Numbered from the stretch's first letter, positions 1 through 6,681 are shown. The stretch: DNA of 10,270 bases from Pseudobdellovibrionaceae bacterium (GCA_947374445.1 CANCBY010000078.1:1-10270), one strand, 5' to 3'. Numbers and translations: made by a program. Notes: generated by a model not told the origin, from the sequence alone.

Positions 1-302
1 ACCGTAAAATCTTGAGAGAAAACATAAACGCCCTTGCCATTGATGCGACCGAATCCCGTGATCACGCCGTCGCCCGGAACTTTGTTTTTTTCCATTCCAA
101 AGTTAGTGCAGTTGTGAGTTACGAAGCGGTCCATCTCAACAAGGCTTCCAGGATCGAGCAACACATCAAGACGCTCGCGAGCCGTTAGGCGGCCGCCCTG
201 TTTGTGCTTTTCAAGTTTGGCCTGGCCTCCGCCGACGAGAGCCTGCTCATTTCGCTGTTCGAAATCTGCAAGTCGAGCTTGCGTTGTTTTTTCAATTTCC
301 AT
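1..302 (-). CDS. pccB: Acyl-CoA (propionyl-CoA type) carboxylase beta subunit, N-terminal part
   Basis: This is the first 100 codons of a biotin-dependent carboxylase carboxyltransferase beta chain, cut by the left edge of the window. The family transfers CO2 from biotin to propionyl-CoA or a related acyl-CoA in the cytoplasm. Visible landmarks are LTARERLDVLLDPGS at about residues 39-53, the CTNFGM segment near 67, PGDGVITGFGRINGKGV at about 77-93 and VFSQDFT at the break; these match the start of the carboxyltransferase domain in propionyl-CoA carboxylase beta chains. The ATG at 302 is preceded by GAGGTG (307-312) with a 4-nt spacer. It lies 56 bp downstream of the asnS stop on the same strand, so it may be co-transcribed or have its own promoter. 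The choice of propionyl-CoA over acetyl- or methylcrotonyl-CoA rests on overall resemblance only; the substrate-determining C-terminal half is not visible. Confidence 0.9.
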   Translation of the reverse strand, partial: MEIEKTTQARLADFEQRNEQALVGGGQAKLEKHKQGGRLTARERLDVLLDPGSLVEMDRFVTHNCTNFGMEKNKVPGDGVITGFGRINGKGVYVFSQDFT

Positions 303-358
303 GAGTCACCTCAATTCAGTTCAAATTAAAATCGAAATCTTTAGTGTTACCGACACCC

Positions 359-1648
359 TTACGGATAAGAGCGACCGTACAGTCTTGGAAAGGCAATAGT
401 CTCGCGGACGTGCGGAAGCCCACAGATCCAACCCACAGTTCTCTCTAAGCCCAAGCCAAATCCAGAGTGCGGAAAGCTTCCATAGCGACGAAGATCATTG
501 TACCAGCGGAAGTCCTCTTCGCGGAGGCCATGCTCTGTAATCTTCTTTTCAAGTATTGCAAGATTGTCTTCGCGCTGTCCACCGCCGATAATTTCTCCGT
601 AGCCTTCTGTTGCCAAAAGATCGCAGCCCATTGCATATCCTGGATCCTTAGGATCTTCTTTCATGTAGAAAGCTTTGATAGCAGCCGGGTAGTGATGAAC
701 AAAAACAGGCTTGTCAAATTTTGAAGAAACAATCGTTTCATCCGTCGCGCCAAAATCATCACCAATTTTAAACTCAGGATTTTCTTTAGCAATGAGCTGC
801 GCGGCCTCATTGTAATGCATGCGCGGGAAAGGCCCTTTGATCGGCGCAAGCTTTGTAATATCGCGCTCAAGAACACGAAGCTCTTCAGCTTTGTTTTTAA
901 GCGTACGCTGAACCACATATTCAACAAATTGTTCTGCGAGATCCATGTTGTCATACATGTCATTGAAGGCGACCTCGGGCTCAACCATCCAGAACTCAAT
1001 TAAATGCCGACGGGTTTTAGATTTCTCTGCACGAAAGGTGGGACCAAAGCAATAAACTTTACCCATAGCGGCCGCAGTGGCCTCCATGTAGAGCTGTCCC
1101 GATTGTGAAAGATACATTTTTTCGTCGAAGTACTTGGTTTCAAATAGATTCGAAGTTCCTTCGCAGGCAGAAGGAGTAAAAATCGGCGCATCGGTCAAGG
1201 TAAAACCACGGCCGTCAAAAAAATCTCGAATGGCTTTGACGATTTCAGCGCGCACACGAAGAGTGGCAACTTGTTTTTTAGAGCGAATCCAAAGATGACG
1301 GTTCTCCATTAAAAAATCGGTGCCGTGATCTTTGGGTGAAATTGGATAATTTTCTGATTTACCGATAATCTCTAGTGTTTGAGCACCAATCTCAAAAACA
1401 TTTTCATGCTTTGGATGTTTGCGAACAACACCAGAAACTTTAACAGAACATTCTTGTGACAAGCTCTCAAAAGCGGTCAGAGCCTCTTCATCGCATTCAC
1501 CTTTAAAAAAAATACAAGGAACAATACCTGTTCCATCACGAAGCTCTAGAAACTTAACTTTTCCAGATGATCTTGTTTGGTAAGCCCAACCTTTAAGGTC
1601 AACCTTCTCGCCAACATGTTTTGCGAGATCTTCTACATAATATCGCAT
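359..1648 (-). CDS. asnS: Asparaginyl-tRNA synthetase
   Basis: A complete 429-residue class IIb aminoacyl-tRNA synthetase that charges tRNA-Asn with asparagine in the cytoplasm. An N-terminal OB-fold anticodon-binding domain covers about residues 14-95 (KVDLKGWAYQTRSSGKVKF near 15-33). The catalytic core has motif 1 around 148-160, motif 2 at about 204-225 (FRAEKSKTRRHLIEFWMVEPE, split here as FRAEKSKTRRHL and IEFWMVEPE) and motif 3 around 397-405 (FGLGLERTV, with the ATP-binding Arg403). The motif 2 wording is that of AsnRS, for example the Bacillus enzyme, rather than AspRS. The length is usual for the family (about 430-465). The ATG at 1648 has the Shine-Dalgarno-like AGAGGG just upstream, but that site lies inside the 3' arm of a strong hairpin (see the regulatory entry at 1650-1683). 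The gene follows the protease stop by 45 bp. Confidence 0.97.
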   Translation of the reverse strand: MRYYVEDLAKHVGEKVDLKGWAYQTRSSGKVKFLELRDGTGIVPCIFFKGECDEEALTAFESLSQECSVKVSGVVRKHPKHENVFEIGAQTLEIIGKSENYPISPKDHGTDFLMENRHLWIRSKKQVATLRVRAEIVKAIRDFFDGRGFTLTDAPIFTPSACEGTSNLFETKYFDEKMYLSQSGQLYMEATAAAMGKVYCFGPTFRAEKSKTRRHLIEFWMVEPEVAFNDMYDNMDLAEQFVEYVVQRTLKNKAEELRVLERDITKLAPIKGPFPRMHYNEAAQLIAKENPEFKIGDDFGATDETIVSSKFDKPVFVHHYPAAIKAFYMKEDPKDPGYAMGCDLLATEGYGEIIGGGQREDNLAILEKKITEHGLREEDFRWYNDLRRYGSFPHSGFGLGLERTVGWICGLPHVRETIAFPRLYGRSYP

Positions 1649-1649
1649 A

Positions 1650-1683
1650 GCTATTTTGCCCTCTCAAAAGAGAGCAAAATAGC
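1650..1683 (-). promoter_or_regulatory. 15-bp hairpin covering the asnS ribosome binding site
   Basis: Positions 1650-1664 and 1669-1683 form an inverted repeat with a 4-nt loop. Fourteen of 15 pairs are Watson-Crick, and the one remaining position (1660/1673) is a G-U wobble when read as the minus-strand transcript. The downstream arm holds the purine-rich AGAGGG that would serve as the asnS Shine-Dalgarno site, and the stem ends one nucleotide before the ATG at 1648. There is no T-tract on either strand, so it does not look like a standard intrinsic terminator. It also holds a TGCTATTTT (1676-1684) that could be an extended -10 element, though no good -35 is visible. A translational control role is inferred. 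Confidence 0.6.
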
Positions 1684-1693
1684 ATGAGAAATT

Positions 1694-2911
1694 TTATGGA
1701 ACGAGCTTTTTGATTTCGGTGATCGCTTTATCAATATTCAGGCGACCCTGCGTTAAAACTCGATAGCTTTTTGTATCGACAGAGTTAAATAGAGCCTGCT
1801 TGATTTGTGCTGGTGTCGCACTTGGTCTGAGACCTAAAAGCAGTGCTGCGGCGCCCGATATAAATGGTGTCGCCATCGAAGTGCCGCTCATATACGCATA
1901 ACCTGAAGTTCCAAGCGAAACTGGCACCGAACTATAAATTCCATCACCGGGCGCTGCGAGATGAACAAGTTTATAACTGTCATTCGAAAAGCCCGCGAGC
2001 GTGTCATACATGTTACCTGCAGCAACTGTAATTTGATTAGGTAAGTTAAATGCGGCTGGATAAGTGGGAGTGAATTCAATATCGACGCCATCATTACCCG
2101 CAGCAACAAGAAGAAGCACGCCTTTATCATTCAGCGCCTGCATCGCGGACTTCATGCTCAACGAACATGCGGATCCACCCCAGCTATTATTGATAATTTT
2201 TGCCCCGTGATCAGCGGCATAGTTCATCGCAAGAATGGCATCCCCTAGATTTCCTGATCCTGTTGAGTCCATGAAGCTGACGCCCATCATTTTTGCCTGA
2301 GGTGCAAGACCAAGTACTGCACCGCCCTCTTCGCCTCCGATGACGCCTGCAATGTGGGTGGCATGAGCATGGGGAGCTTTAGCTACAGGAATGTTGTCGA
2401 CAAAATCCCATCCAGGAACCATCTGATTTTTTAATTGGGGATGAGTGTAATCCACAGGGGTATCCACAATGGCGACAGTAACACCACTTCCTTTAATCCC
2501 TTGGGTCCATGCACTAGATGCGCGAATCAGACTTTGTCCCCAGTCAGTAGGGGGTTGAGTTCCGCCTGTCGCAGCCTCAATGCGGTAATTTCTATCATCT
2601 AATTTGATCGTGCGATCGAATTCTACTTTGTGAATGTCTGCTAATTTTGGAGTGATAAACTTCTTTTTAAAAAGCTCGAGATTTTCTGATTTTTCAACAG
2701 AGAAGTGACCGTCTTCCCATTCCACGATAAAGGATGTTGGAATTGCTGAGGCAGCGGTGCTTGTGCAGTTAGGGTCACCGGAACTTTTTTGACTCGTATC
2801 TTGTACAACGTTGTTTGCAGACTTAGGTTGATCGCATCCAACCAGAACTGTGGCAAAAAACGTTGTAGTTAATGTCAGAGCGAGCAGAGTGCCACTGCGT
2901 TTGACGTCCAT
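1694..2911 (-). CDS. Subtilisin-like (S8) serine protease, predicted lipoprotein
   Basis: A 405-residue exported endopeptidase. I start it at the ATG at 2911 because it has AAGGA (2919-2923) seven bases upstream and opens directly on a signal peptide: MDVKR, a hydrophobic stretch, then a lipobox ending LVGC with Cys26. Residues around 57-110 (from IPTSFIVEWEDG) look like an I9-type inhibitor prodomain. The catalytic domain follows with Asp150 in IVDTPVDYTHP, His183 in HATHIAG, oxyanion Asn273 in VAAGNDG and Ser345 in SGTSMATP, so the triad is complete. Two usually invariant glycines are changed: DTG to DTP and HGTH to HATH. The residue after the lipid-bearing Cys is Asp, which in E. coli would favour inner-membrane retention; whether that rule holds here is unknown. 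An in-frame extension to 2998 exists but lacks a comparable start. The substrate cannot be told. Confidence 0.9.
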   Translation of the reverse strand: MDVKRSGTLLALTLTTTFFATVLVGCDQPKSANNVVQDTSQKSSGDPNCTSTAASAIPTSFIVEWEDGHFSVEKSENLELFKKKFITPKLADIHKVEFDRTIKLDDRNYRIEAATGGTQPPTDWGQSLIRASSAWTQGIKGSGVTVAIVDTPVDYTHPQLKNQMVPGWDFVDNIPVAKAPHAHATHIAGVIGGEEGGAVLGLAPQAKMMGVSFMDSTGSGNLGDAILAMNYAADHGAKIINNSWGGSACSLSMKSAMQALNDKGVLLLVAAGNDGVDIEFTPTYPAAFNLPNQITVAAGNMYDTLAGFSNDSYKLVHLAAPGDGIYSSVPVSLGTSGYAYMSGTSMATPFISGAAALLLGLRPSATPAQIKQALFNSVDTKSYRVLTQGRLNIDKAITEIKKLVP

Positions 2912-3109
2912 GTTCCCATCCTTAGGGGCCATCGTGGTCCCATCATTGAGACCCGCTGAAACCAGCCACCGGTGAGCTTTTCGGATGTTTAAAGACAAAC
3001 AAAAGTGAGACTTAGGTCCATCTCAAATTAGTAAGACTTGAGCCTAAAAACAGGACCAAGGTAAAGGCAAAATGATTTGTTACGAGGGGTATGTATTCAA
3101 ATATAAGGG
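2912..3109 (-). other. 198-bp gap between punA and the protease gene
   Basis: This is the only sizeable non-coding stretch in the window. It should hold the end of the deoC-pdp-punA transcript and the promoter and leader of the protease gene. I found no GC-rich hairpin followed by a T-tract that would be a clear terminator, and no hexamer pair close to the sigma-70 consensus. Two structures are visible: a nested inverted repeat at 3011-3060 (separate entry) and a small 6-bp hairpin with one wobble pair at 2936-2953. Just before the protease ATG there are three GATGG copies within about 30 bases. Confidence 0.5.
3011..3060 (-). repeat. Nested inverted repeat upstream of the protease gene
   Basis: Outer arms CTTAGGTCC (3011-3019) and GGACCAAG (3053-3060) pair over 8 bp with one bulged base. 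Inside them, CTCAA (3022-3026) and TTGAG (3038-3042) are separated by 11 bases. In minus-strand RNA this would fold as a two-tier hairpin about 100 bases before the protease ATG. The inner part also has the arm spacing of a LysR-type operator, though a short match of this kind can arise by chance. It may be an operator, a structured leader or a weak transcript end for the deo operon. Confidence 0.35.
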
Positions 3110-3943
3110 TTAAATATCTTGCACAAAATTTTTCAAAAATTCAGAAAAATCTTTTTCAACTCGTTTAGCCGTGTCTGTGACTTCAACGTGAGACAATTTA
3201 TTTTTTGAAATACCTGCCGCCAAATTAGTGATGCAACTTAATGCCGCCACTCTGAGGCCCAGATGATTTGCCGCAATACTTTCTGGCACAGTGCTCATTC
3301 CAACTGCAGAACAACCAATCATTTTAAGATGACGAACTTCTGCAGGTGTTTCATAAGTTGGACCGCTGAGGCCTCCGTACACACCTTTGTGGTAGCGAAT
3401 ATTTTGCTTTTTAAGCTGAGTTTCCATTTTGGCAACGAGCTTGTGATCGTAAGCTTCAGTCATATCCGGAAAGCGTGGGCCAAATTCTTTTATGTTAGGG
3501 CCCATCAATGGATTTGCTCCCATGAGATTGATATGATCTTCGATGACCATAAAATCACCGGCTTGCATTCCATCACCGAGGCCACCAGCAGAGTTTGTTA
3601 GAACTAAAACTTCAATTCCCAAAAGGGCCATCACGCGAGTCGGAAATACCACCATGTCCATCGAGTGACCCTCGTAATAGTGGTTGCGTCCCTGAAGGGC
3701 TACGATGTCTTTCTCGCCGACCTTTCCGAAAATCAAATTTCCTTTATGCCCTTCAACTGTGGTTGGCATAAAATGAGGAATTTGTTCAAAAGGCAAAATT
3801 AATTCAGTTTGAATCTCTTGAACGAAGGCCCCAAGACCAGAACCCAAGATCACGCCGATTTTTGGCTTGAATTGAGTTTTGGTTTTGATGAATTGAAGCG
3901 TTTCTTGAATGCGGGCGATGACATTTTTTTCAGAAGAGGCCAC
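3110..3943 (-). CDS. punA: Purine nucleoside phosphorylase, trimeric type
   Basis: A 277-residue cytoplasmic enzyme that splits purine (deoxy)nucleosides with phosphate into free base and (deoxy)ribose-1-phosphate. It matches the trimeric, 6-oxopurine-preferring class: phosphate-site Ser35 in GVILGSGLG, Arg86 and His88 in GRNHYYEGH, TNSAGG at 116-121, base-binding Glu198 in YETPAE, Met216 in GMS, Asn240 in CITN and His252 in SHVEV. These line up with Ser33, Arg84, His86, Glu201, Met219, Asn243 and His257 of the human enzyme. The Glu/Asn pair predicts inosine and guanosine rather than adenosine as substrates. I chose the GTG at 3943: it has AAGGA five bases upstream, lies 11 nt after the pdp stop and gives the usual family length. 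A longer in-frame reading to 4069 would run deep into pdp and adds an unrelated N-terminus. It is the third gene of the deo operon. Confidence 0.93.
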   Translation of the reverse strand: MASSEKNVIARIQETLQFIKTKTQFKPKIGVILGSGLGAFVQEIQTELILPFEQIPHFMPTTVEGHKGNLIFGKVGEKDIVALQGRNHYYEGHSMDMVVFPTRVMALLGIEVLVLTNSAGGLGDGMQAGDFMVIEDHINLMGANPLMGPNIKEFGPRFPDMTEAYDHKLVAKMETQLKKQNIRYHKGVYGGLSGPTYETPAEVRHLKMIGCSAVGMSTVPESIAANHLGLRVAALSCITNLAAGISKNKLSHVEVTDTAKRVEKDFSEFLKNFVQDI

Positions 3944-3954
3944 AAAAATCCTTT

Positions 3955-5250
3955 TTATAACAAAGTTTTGAGTATCAAACTGGGCGACATCGGCTTTTGC
4001 AAGGAAATACTTGTCGTCTCTAGTAACTCTTGCCGCACATTTTCGAGCAAAGATTTGTCGGCACCCCAAAGTGTAAACAGGGGCTCGCCTGCAGTAATAG
4101 GCTCACCAATTTTTTTATGAAATTCAATTCCTGCAGTGGGCTCGATGATATCTGAAACTTGTGCGCGGCCGGCTTTGATTTTTATGCCCACAATGCCAAT
4201 GGCCTCAGTATTCATTTCAGAAACAAAACCAGAACTCTGAGCTAAAACAACCAAGGATTCCTTGGGTCGAGGCAGTGATTTAAGGTCACCGCCGTGAATT
4301 TTACAAAGTTCTTCGAACTTTTCAAAAGCTCTCCCGGAAGTAAGAATTTTTTCGCAAATTTTATAGGCCTCGGCTTCGCTTGCAGCCCCGCCACCCAGCC
4401 AAACCATCATGGCTGAAAGTTTAAGCGACAACTCGCGAGTGTCAGGAGCGATTTCTTTGCCCATCATAATTGCAACACATTCTTCAACCTCAAGAGAGTT
4501 GCCGGCAAAGCGTCCGAGCGGCTGATCCATATTAGTAATAAGAGTTGCTATTTTTTTATCGGCACCGCGAGCGATAGACATCAAACTTAATGAAAGCTCT
4601 TCTGCTTGAGCTAAAGTTTTCATAAAAGCGCCCGAGCCAACCTTAACATCTAGGACAAGGCCATCAATTCCTTCAGCTAGTTTTTTCGACATAATGCTTG
4701 CGCAAATCAGAGGTAGGCTTTCGATTGTGGCTGTGACATCTCTCAGAGCATATATTTTTTTATCTGCGGGGCAAATCTCTTTGGTCTGACCGATAAAACA
4801 AATATTGTGTTTCGCCACGGCAGACGAAAACTGCTCAAGATTTAGCTGAGTGTTGAACCCAGGAATGCTTTCGAGTTTATCAAGAGTGCCGCCGGTGTGG
4901 CCAAGGCCTCTTCCGGAAATCATTGGAACTTTCAATCCGGCTGCGGCCACGATAGGTCCAAGCAAAAGCGAAGTCTTATCGCCAACTCCACCAGTTGAAT
5001 GTTTATCTACTTTGAAGCCAGAAATTTTTGAGAGATCAACAACTTCTCCCGATCGAAGCATAGCTTGAGTGAGTGCTAACGTTTCTTGTTCGTTCATTGA
5101 GTTAAGATAAATAGCCATCAATAGAGCAGACATTTGATAGTCAGGAATTTTTCCATTGGTGTAATCACGGATAAAAAACTGAATTTCTTCTTCAGTGAGT
5201 GCACCATAATTGCGCTTTTTCTTGATGATTTCTGCTGGCAAAAAACGCAT
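3955..5250 (-). CDS. pdp: Pyrimidine-nucleoside (thymidine) phosphorylase
   Basis: A 431-residue cytoplasmic phosphorylase of the DeoA/Pdp family that converts thymidine, deoxyuridine and perhaps uridine to base plus (deoxy)ribose-1-phosphate. The family signature runs from about residue 110 (MISGRGLGHTGGTLDKLES). Phosphate and substrate residues are present: Lys83-His84 in DKHSTGGVGD, Arg170 in ALRD, Ser185 and Lys189 in SIMSKK. The N-terminal stretch TNGKIPDYQMSALLMAIY (31-48) is closer to Gram-positive Pdp than to E. coli DeoA, so a broader pyrimidine range is likely, but the sequence alone does not settle it. The all-alpha, alpha/beta and C-terminal domains all appear intact at normal length. 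Its ATG overlaps the deoC stop by one base (TAATG at 5248-5252), which points to translational coupling, and punA begins 11 nt after its stop. Confidence 0.93.
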   Translation of the reverse strand: MRFLPAEIIKKKRNYGALTEEEIQFFIRDYTNGKIPDYQMSALLMAIYLNSMNEQETLALTQAMLRSGEVVDLSKISGFKVDKHSTGGVGDKTSLLLGPIVAAAGLKVPMISGRGLGHTGGTLDKLESIPGFNTQLNLEQFSSAVAKHNICFIGQTKEICPADKKIYALRDVTATIESLPLICASIMSKKLAEGIDGLVLDVKVGSGAFMKTLAQAEELSLSLMSIARGADKKIATLITNMDQPLGRFAGNSLEVEECVAIMMGKEIAPDTRELSLKLSAMMVWLGGGAASEAEAYKICEKILTSGRAFEKFEELCKIHGGDLKSLPRPKESLVVLAQSSGFVSEMNTEAIGIVGIKIKAGRAQVSDIIEPTAGIEFHKKIGEPITAGEPLFTLWGADKSLLENVRQELLETTSISLQKPMSPSLILKTLL

Positions 5251-5927
5251 TAATATCCGCCCTGTGCAGCCAAACCATTTACAATGGCAACGCCTGAACT
5301 AGTTCCAATGCGAGTGGCGCCGGCACCGATAAGCGCCGAAGCTTGTTCCAAATTTTTTACTCCGCCACTAGCTTTAACACCTAGGGTGGGGCCCACAGCT
5401 TTTCGCATCAGAGCAATATCTTCGACTGTTGCAGAGCCTCCGCCAAAGCCTGTGCATGTTTTAACAAAGTGGGCTCCAGACTTAACCGAAAGCTGGCAAC
5501 CACGAATTTTTTCTTCTTCGGTCAGAAGAGCGGTTTCTAAGATGACTTTCACTTTGGCAGGAGCAGAAGCATTCACAACAGCCAAAATATCAGCCAAAAC
5601 TGCAGCATCGCTTTTATCTTTAAGAAGGCCGATATTTATTACCATATCAATCTCGCGGGCGCCATTTTGGGCGCACCACTGAGCCTCCATGGCTTTGGTT
5701 TGGGTGCTCATCGCACCCAATGGAAAACCAATAACCGCCACAGGACAAACTGGACTTCCTTTTAAGTTCGATACAACCCTTGGCAGCCAGCTAGAGTTGA
5801 CACAGACCCCAAAAAAAGAGTGAGCCACGGCTTCTTTGCAAACAGTGTCTATCTGGGCCGAAGTCGTATCGGCTTTTAGAATAGTATGGTCGATGAATTG
5901 GGCAATTTCTTTTGCATTTGGTTGCAC
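5250..5927 (-). CDS. deoC: Deoxyribose-phosphate aldolase
   Basis: A 225-residue class I aldolase that cleaves 2-deoxyribose-5-phosphate to acetaldehyde and glyceraldehyde-3-phosphate in the cytoplasm. The Schiff-base lysine is Lys156 in FVKTCTGF; the second active-site lysine is Lys185 in VKASGGV, and Asp94 in REIDMV completes the proton relay. The length matches the short bacterial branch (about 215-225) rather than the 259-residue E. coli form. The start is GTG at 5927, preceded by AGGAG with a 6-nt spacer (5934-5938). It is the first gene of the operon with pdp and punA, and its product consumes the sugar phosphate that those phosphorylases generate from DNA nucleosides, after isomerisation by a phosphopentomutase not found here. 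A promoter candidate lies at 5948-5976. Confidence 0.96.
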   Translation of the reverse strand: MQPNAKEIAQFIDHTILKADTTSAQIDTVCKEAVAHSFFGVCVNSSWLPRVVSNLKGSPVCPVAVIGFPLGAMSTQTKAMEAQWCAQNGAREIDMVINIGLLKDKSDAAVLADILAVVNASAPAKVKVILETALLTEEEKIRGCQLSVKSGAHFVKTCTGFGGGSATVEDIALMRKAVGPTLGVKASGGVKNLEQASALIGAGATRIGTSSGVAIVNGLAAQGGY

Positions 5928-5947
5928 TGGCTTCTCCTGTGTGATGC

Positions 5948-5976
5948 ACTTTAGAGAGTAGAATGAAGCAGGTCAA
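5948..5976 (-). promoter_or_regulatory. Candidate sigma-70 promoter of the deoC-pdp-punA operon
   Basis: Reading the minus strand, TTGACC (5971-5976) is followed after exactly 17 bases by TAAAGT (5948-5953). That is 5 of 6 matches to the -35 and 4 of 6 to the -10 consensus, with optimal spacing. Transcription would begin near 5941, a few bases before the AGGAG of deoC, giving a very short leader. The -35 lies inside the first codons of the divergent acylphosphatase gene. The bacterium's true consensus is not known. Confidence 0.45.
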
Positions 5977-6253
5977 AAATTTTCACATCTTCGTTGAGGG
6001 TCGCGTCCAAGGTGTTGGTTTTCGCCAATTTACCTTTAGAAAAGCCCAGAGCTTAAAGCTCAAGGGATGGGTGCGCAATCTTTTAGATGGCAGGGTAGAA
6101 GTCAAAGTTAGTGGGCCCGAAACTGATTTAGAGATTTTTTTTCAGGCCCTCGAGAAGGGACCGGCTTTTTCAAAAGTAAAAGAAGTTAAAAAAAGTGCGA
6201 TTGAAACTGAGTTAAGCAAAGAGTTTGAAGTTGTTGCAGATGAGTCTATTTAG
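5963..6253 (+). CDS. acyP: Acylphosphatase
   Basis: A 96-residue small cytoplasmic enzyme that hydrolyses carboxyl-phosphate bonds such as those of acetyl-phosphate or 1,3-bisphosphoglycerate. Both family signatures are present: VEGRVQGVGFR with the phosphate-binding catalytic Arg21, and GWVRNLLDGRVEV with the water-positioning Asn39. The length is typical (90-100). The start has only a weak purine-rich AGAGAG upstream. The gene is divergent from deoC, 35 bp apart, and is the first of the plus-strand series. Its physiological role is unclear in most bacteria, and nothing in the context fixes it here. Confidence 0.94.
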   Translation: MKQVKNFHIFVEGRVQGVGFRQFTFRKAQSLKLKGWVRNLLDGRVEVKVSGPETDLEIFFQALEKGPAFSKVKEVKKSAIETELSKEFEVVADESI

Positions 6254-6289
6254 ATTTTATCAAGAGTGTGCAAGAAAGAAGTTTTAAAT

Positions 6290-6676
6290 ATGAGAAGTCA
6301 AATTCAGATCTTGGTTTTAGTATCAGCAATTTTGTTAAGTAGTTTTCAGAGTGGGGCTCAGAGCTTGTCTTCGAGTTCATCCATGAGCAGTTTTCGAAGA
6401 AGCTTTGCGACCGTGATGTTTTGTGGCCTTGGGGGAGCAGTCTTGGGGTTGAGCACGCTTAGTTTTTATGGAAAACCAGACGAGCATATTGGCAATATCT
6501 CAACGGGTTTTGCAATTGGCATCATTGGTGGTGTTGCTTTTGCGGCCGCCGACACGGTGCAATCTGTTCGAAAAGTCGAAAGCTATTCTTTGCACGATAA
6601 TCTTAATGGCAGACACCCCTTAGTGCCCGTGCACAGAGATGTTGTAATGATGCCTCTGATTAATTCGGATTTTTAA
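6290..6676 (+). CDS. Small exported glycine-rich protein with two membrane helices, function unknown
   Basis: A 128-residue hypothetical protein. I start it at the ATG at 6290, which opens directly on a signal peptide (MRSQIQILVLVSAILL, likely cleavage after SGA at about residue 23); a GTG at 6266 would add eight residues and bury it. After a serine-rich linker (25-34) come two hydrophobic, glycine-rich segments at about 39-59 (VMFCGLGGAVLGLSTLSFYG) and 68-88 (NISTGFAIGIIGGVAFAAAD), joined by a short polar turn, then a polar tail. The small-residue spacing in both helices suggests a tight helical hairpin. I recall similar GLSTLSFYG-like stretches in small Bdellovibrio proteins but cannot verify this. 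The upstream ribosome site is weak. No function can be assigned. Confidence 0.75.
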   Translation: MRSQIQILVLVSAILLSSFQSGAQSLSSSSSMSSFRRSFATVMFCGLGGAVLGLSTLSFYGKPDEHIGNISTGFAIGIIGGVAFAAADTVQSVRKVESYSLHDNLNGRHPLVPVHRDVVMMPLINSDF

Positions 6677-6681
6677 ATTAA

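Noticed and set aside
303..358. Terminator between asnS and pccB
   Set aside because: Only a 4-5 bp GTGT/ACAC stem is present, with no T-tract; too weak to call.
1650..1683. Intrinsic terminator for the protease transcript
   Set aside because: The stem is strong but no T-run follows on either strand, and it abuts a start codon.
2911..2960. Riboswitch (GEMM/c-di-GMP type) in the protease leader
   Set aside because: There is a GGGTC...GGGACC hairpin and some GATGG repeats, but the conserved GEMM or TPP core sequences are absent.
2912..2998. N-terminal extension of the protease reading frame to 2998
   Set aside because: It would place 29 polar residues before a good lipoprotein signal peptide; the ATG at 2911 has a well-spaced AAGGA.
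3944..4069. Longer start for punA overlapping pdp
   Set aside because: The added residues are pdp read in another frame and do not look like PNP; the GTG at 3943 has a proper ribosome site and gives the family length.
467..5682. Plus-strand reading frames opposite asnS, punA, pdp and deoC
   Set aside because: They lie entirely antisense to clear conserved genes, show no domain-like sequence and lack ribosome sites.
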